DNA from: RUG14199 sp964629225
Lineage (GTDB): Bacteria; Bacillota; Clostridia; Oscillospirales; CAG-272
NCBI GenBank assembly: GCA_964629225.1
Contig: CAZVQC010000039.1
Coordinates: forward strand, 1-6,867
Direction of reading: 5' to 3'
DNA length: 6,867 nt
A model generated the notes under the pieces. The model was not told where the DNA came from, did not search any database, and worked only from the letters and a program-made list of their open reading frames with translations. This document shows, in pieces, positions 4,452-6,867 of the stretch. Each line of letters starts with the position of its first letter. Position 1 is the first letter of the stretch. The translations under genes and the position numbers were made by a program.

Positions 4452-6614
4452 TCAGACGTATCTGCCGCCACTGTAGACCCAGTAGCCTGTGCAGTCATCC
4501 CACAGCCACTGCATGGGATTCATGGGATCGCCGTTCGAGGGGAAGTTGAGACAGCCGTGTGCGCCGTCAAGACCTGCCACCCGGACATCCTTGCTTTCTA
4601 CGATATTGTAGAGTCTTGCATATCTCTCGGCGTAGATCGCTCTTGTCTCCTCTGTGCCCTCAACATACTTGGTCTGGTATGTTGCGGAAAGACCGAGGAA
4701 GTCGCACTGCATTCTGCAAAGCTCAACTCTGTTCCTGTGAATATCGTTTGCAGCCGCAGCGAGAGCCTTCTCAAAGAGGCTGTCAAGATAGTCGTAGTTA
4801 TCGCGGAAGTATGCTTCGTTGTTCATATTGAAGGGACGATCGTAGTTGTTCGTCCAGCAACCAAGTTCATCACTTGCCGCATCAACAAGCTCGATATATT
4901 CCCTGATATACTGCCAGCCATCGCCGTAGTAGATCATAAGATACTCATTCATCAGCTCGTTGTATTCCTCTTCGCTCATGAAGGGGTTCCAAGCAACCTT
5001 TGATCCGAGATATCCTCTCAGATACTCAAAGCTGTATACACCGGTGCCGGATCCTTCCGAATAGATACCGTTAGCGCCGTTAGCCGCCACAAACTTGAAG
5101 TCGTTGTAGACATTGAAAAGGTTCGGTGCGGGTGCAAGGTAGTAATGGAAGTTGGGGCCGTAGTACCAAATGTACAGATTGTTTGTAAGTTCAGCCCACT
5201 TGTTGAAGTAATCAATATCGGCAGCGTTGCTCTGGTTGAAGGTATTGCCCTGCCAGTCAAAGTTCTGAAGTCTCTGGTTACCGCCGCACTCAACACACTT
5301 CTCTATCTCATCATATGCATGGTTGTTACATCCGCCGAAGCAGAAGCAAACTACTACGCTGTCGTGAGGACGTGTGTATTTCGGAGGATTACGTGCATCC
5401 CAATATGCGATGGTATAAATCTCAAGACCGGGGTACTTGGTCTCATAGAGACGTGCAACACGGTTGGAAAGACGGAATACCGTACCTGCGATACTTCCCT
5501 CGATCAAATAAATCTTCTTACAAGCCTCGCAAGAGCAGAAGTTTGTATTGTCGTTAGGGGATACGGAGACCTGAGTAAAGTGAATGCCCAATACCTTTCC
5601 GGCTTCCTCTGTACGCTGCTTGATGAGCATATCGTTGAAGGCAATGACCTTCTCGTATGTCTCCTCAGAGGTGAGGCAAGGCTGCTCCTGATTCTGAGCG
5701 TTGGTGGGCTGACCGTAAGGCTCGGTCACGTACATCTGGTATGCATAGGAGTGAGCGTGGATCCAAATGGTACCTACGCTTCCGCCGTACTCCTCTTCGA
5801 TATGACCGTAAGCGGAGCCGTCGCAGGAGTTGTCTCTTATAAGCCTTGCGGTGTTGGAATTAACGCCCGCCTGAGAGATGGAACGGTATGCGATCTGGGG
5901 GACTTCACACTCGGTATATCCAGCAGGAAGATCCACGTTCTCAGCCTCATAAAGATACTCAACGTCATTGAGAAGGAATCTGTAACCGAGGAACTCCTCA
6001 GCCAAGAACTCGGCAACGTAGAGAGGACCTCTGAGAGTGCCGCAATACAAATAAACGTCACCTTCGGCAGTTACGTCCACCTTGAAGCCTTCCTTGCCGA
6101 GAGAATAGTCATCATCCGGGTCGAACATGAACTTGATCCAATGCTTTGAGGTATCATTGGGAGTCACGTTGGGATAGATACCGCAAGCCTTGCCAATGTA
6201 ATTGCGAAGCATCTTTGCGGAGTGCTCCGTGCAAGCTGTGTAATCATCACCGAGGACGATATCGTATCTGGATATGTTCATGCCCGCAATGGTGACGGTA
6301 TCCACCTTGTACTTCTTATCGGTGTTGTTGCCGGTGGAATCGCTTGAACCGATAAGGATATTTTTAAGAGCGAGAAGGTCGTGACTGCTGACTTTTCCGT
6401 CTCCGTTAACATCGGATGCAAGCTCGTTGATGTCACGGGACCCGGTAACGGCGCTCAAATACTTCTTGAGAAGAAGCGTATCCTTTGCGGTGAGTTTTGT
6501 GTCATCGTCCACATCGCCACGGGTATAGCCGTACGTCGGATCCGCCGCAATAGTAGCGGGAACCAAAGACAACAGCATGACGAATGTCAGAAGAAGCGCA
6601 ATTATCTTTTTCAT
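4452..6614 (-). CDS. Secreted dockerin-DUF4838 protein, glycoside-hydrolase-like (right paralogue)
   Basis: The 720-residue paralogue of the left neighbour has the same architecture: signal peptide (1-23/24, MKKIIALLLTFVMLLSLVPA); dockerin (about 32-90) with calcium loops D34-D36-D38-D45 and D68-N70-D72-D79; GH67/GH20-type accessory domain (about 104-225, LRGPLYVAEFLAEEFLGYRF); DUF4838 barrel (about 240-575) with HAH at 286-288, SPNDN at 352-356, C-x-C-x-x-C at 360-365, AYWDARNPPK at 403-412, CFCFGGCNNH at 423-432 and YSEGSGT at 518-524; and a C-terminal region ending in a W/Y-rich tail. Conserved D355 and E520 are candidate catalytic acids (inference). It has more cysteines than its partner, including C128/C144 and C633/C637. 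I chose the ATG at 6614 because GGAGG lies five bases upstream and the leader peptide starts there; a longer in-frame TTG start at 6683 would lie upstream of the promoter. It has its own promoter and terminators. Exported, probably calcium-binding and docked to an unseen cohesin; substrate unknown. Confidence 0.88.
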   Translation of the reverse strand: MKKIIALLLTFVMLLSLVPATIAADPTYGYTRGDVDDDTKLTAKDTLLLKKYLSAVTGSRDINELASDVNGDGKVSSHDLLALKNILIGSSDSTGNNTDKKYKVDTVTIAGMNISRYDIVLGDDYTACTEHSAKMLRNYIGKACGIYPNVTPNDTSKHWIKFMFDPDDDYSLGKEGFKVDVTAEGDVYLYCGTLRGPLYVAEFLAEEFLGYRFLLNDVEYLYEAENVDLPAGYTECEVPQIAYRSISQAGVNSNTARLIRDNSCDGSAYGHIEEEYGGSVGTIWIHAHSYAYQMYVTEPYGQPTNAQNQEQPCLTSEETYEKVIAFNDMLIKQRTEEAGKVLGIHFTQVSVSPNDNTNFCSCEACKKIYLIEGSIAGTVFRLSNRVARLYETKYPGLEIYTIAYWDARNPPKYTRPHDSVVVCFCFGGCNNHAYDEIEKCVECGGNQRLQNFDWQGNTFNQSNAADIDYFNKWAELTNNLYIWYYGPNFHYYLAPAPNLFNVYNDFKFVAANGANGIYSEGSGTGVYSFEYLRGYLGSKVAWNPFMSEEEYNELMNEYLMIYYGDGWQYIREYIELVDAASDELGCWTNNYDRPFNMNNEAYFRDNYDYLDSLFEKALAAAANDIHRNRVELCRMQCDFLGLSATYQTKYVEGTEETRAIYAERYARLYNIVESKDVRVAGLDGAHGCLNFPSNGDPMNPMQWLWDDCTGYWVYSGGRYV

Positions 6615-6619
6615 GTTAA

Positions 6620-6624
6620 CCTCC
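6620..6624 (-). promoter_or_regulatory. Ribosome binding site fixing the ATG at 6614
   Basis: GGAGG (continuing into T) lies 5 nt before the ATG on the minus strand. It supports the start at the signal peptide and not the more distal in-frame start at 6683. Confidence 0.85.
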
Positions 6625-6648
6625 GAGGAGTGATCATTATACAGACTT

Positions 6649-6677
6649 ATTATACTACATAAATAAGCAAATTGCAA
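6649..6677 (-). promoter_or_regulatory. Sigma-A promoter of the right DUF4838 gene
   Basis: On the minus strand TTGCAA (6672-6677), a 17-nt spacer and a perfect TATAAT (6649-6654) form a strong vegetative promoter. Initiation near 6642 leaves a leader of only about 28 nt. A second TATAAT at 6636-6641 has no good -35 partner. Confidence 0.8.
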
Positions 6678-6683
6678 TAGCAC

Positions 6684-6867
6684 AAAAAAGAATTTCCCAA
6701 GGATAATAATTATTTATCTTCTTTTCGCCGCCATAAAACAAGATCGGGGTACAGACTTCCAAAAAAAGGAATGAGTCTCTCGCCACAGAATGGCACACAA
6801 AAGACTGTTTTGGGGGCGTTTTAAGGGCTTTTTAGCGTCTTTTCCGACGGAGATGATAAGATAGTGC
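6684..6867. other. Unassigned region upstream of the right DUF4838 gene
   Basis: I see no supported gene, RNA or terminator here. A weak partly palindromic stretch (AGACTTCC, then A7, then GGAATGAGTCT) lies around 6752-6778. On the minus strand a frame is open from the window edge to a TAA at 6714-6716, but its product (rich in K, R and P near the start) is not recognisable and may be chance. Confidence 0.3.

Noticed and set aside
5145..6149. A 334-codon plus-strand open frame antisense to the right DUF4838 gene
   Set aside because: It is the mirror of a well-supported gene with signal peptide, promoter and family motifs, and its own product shows no domain or ribosome binding site.
6714..6866. 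Minus-strand frame open from the right edge of the window to a TAA
   Set aside because: About 50 residues without recognisable motifs, no visible start, and a composition compatible with chance; it could be the end of a real gene, but nothing supports it.

Overview
The window looks like chromosomal DNA from an anaerobic, endospore-forming member of the Clostridia, most likely a gut or rumen lineage such as the Oscillospiraceae. The reasons are a SpoVAC-type sporulation gene, Gram-positive promoters (TTGNNN, 17-nt spacer, TATAAT-like), strong GGAGG ribosome binding sites, GC-rich Rho-independent terminators, and secreted proteins carrying dockerin modules. The taxonomic placement is an inference; no rRNA or other marker gene is present.

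Left part (1-1653). A SpoVAC-like membrane protein gene points left, and a gene for a membrane-anchored VanY-type (peptidase M15) carboxypeptidase with a bacterial Ig-like (Big_2) domain points right. They share a divergent intergenic region of about 110 bp. It holds a clear vegetative promoter for the carboxypeptidase and a sigma-G/F-like promoter candidate for spoVAC. The SpoVAC frame ends early, near the window edge, in a tail unlike the family. The carboxypeptidase gene is closed by a strong hairpin, which is separated from the next gene's terminator by about 150 bp of non-coding DNA.

Right part (1803-6867). Two paralogous leftward genes encode secreted proteins of 721 and 720 residues. 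Each has a signal peptide, an N-terminal dockerin, a GH67/GH20-type N-terminal accessory domain and a DUF4838 domain predicted to be a TIM-barrel glycoside-hydrolase-like fold. Each has its own sigma-A promoter, GGAGG ribosome binding site and downstream terminator hairpin(s), so they are probably two transcription units from a tandem duplication, not one operon. They presumably act outside the cell on a polysaccharide or glycoprotein glycan, possibly docked on a cohesin-bearing scaffold encoded elsewhere. The substrate cannot be told from the sequence.

The 442 bp between the paralogues is the most structured non-coding DNA here. Two copies of a GC-rich hairpin with a GAAA loop (read on the minus strand) bracket a segment of about 290 bp that also has an 8-bp inverted repeat near its ends and three more strong hairpins. 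It looks like a MITE-like or otherwise repeated intergenic element. The last ~190 bp of the window, upstream of the right-hand paralogue's promoter, holds nothing I can assign.
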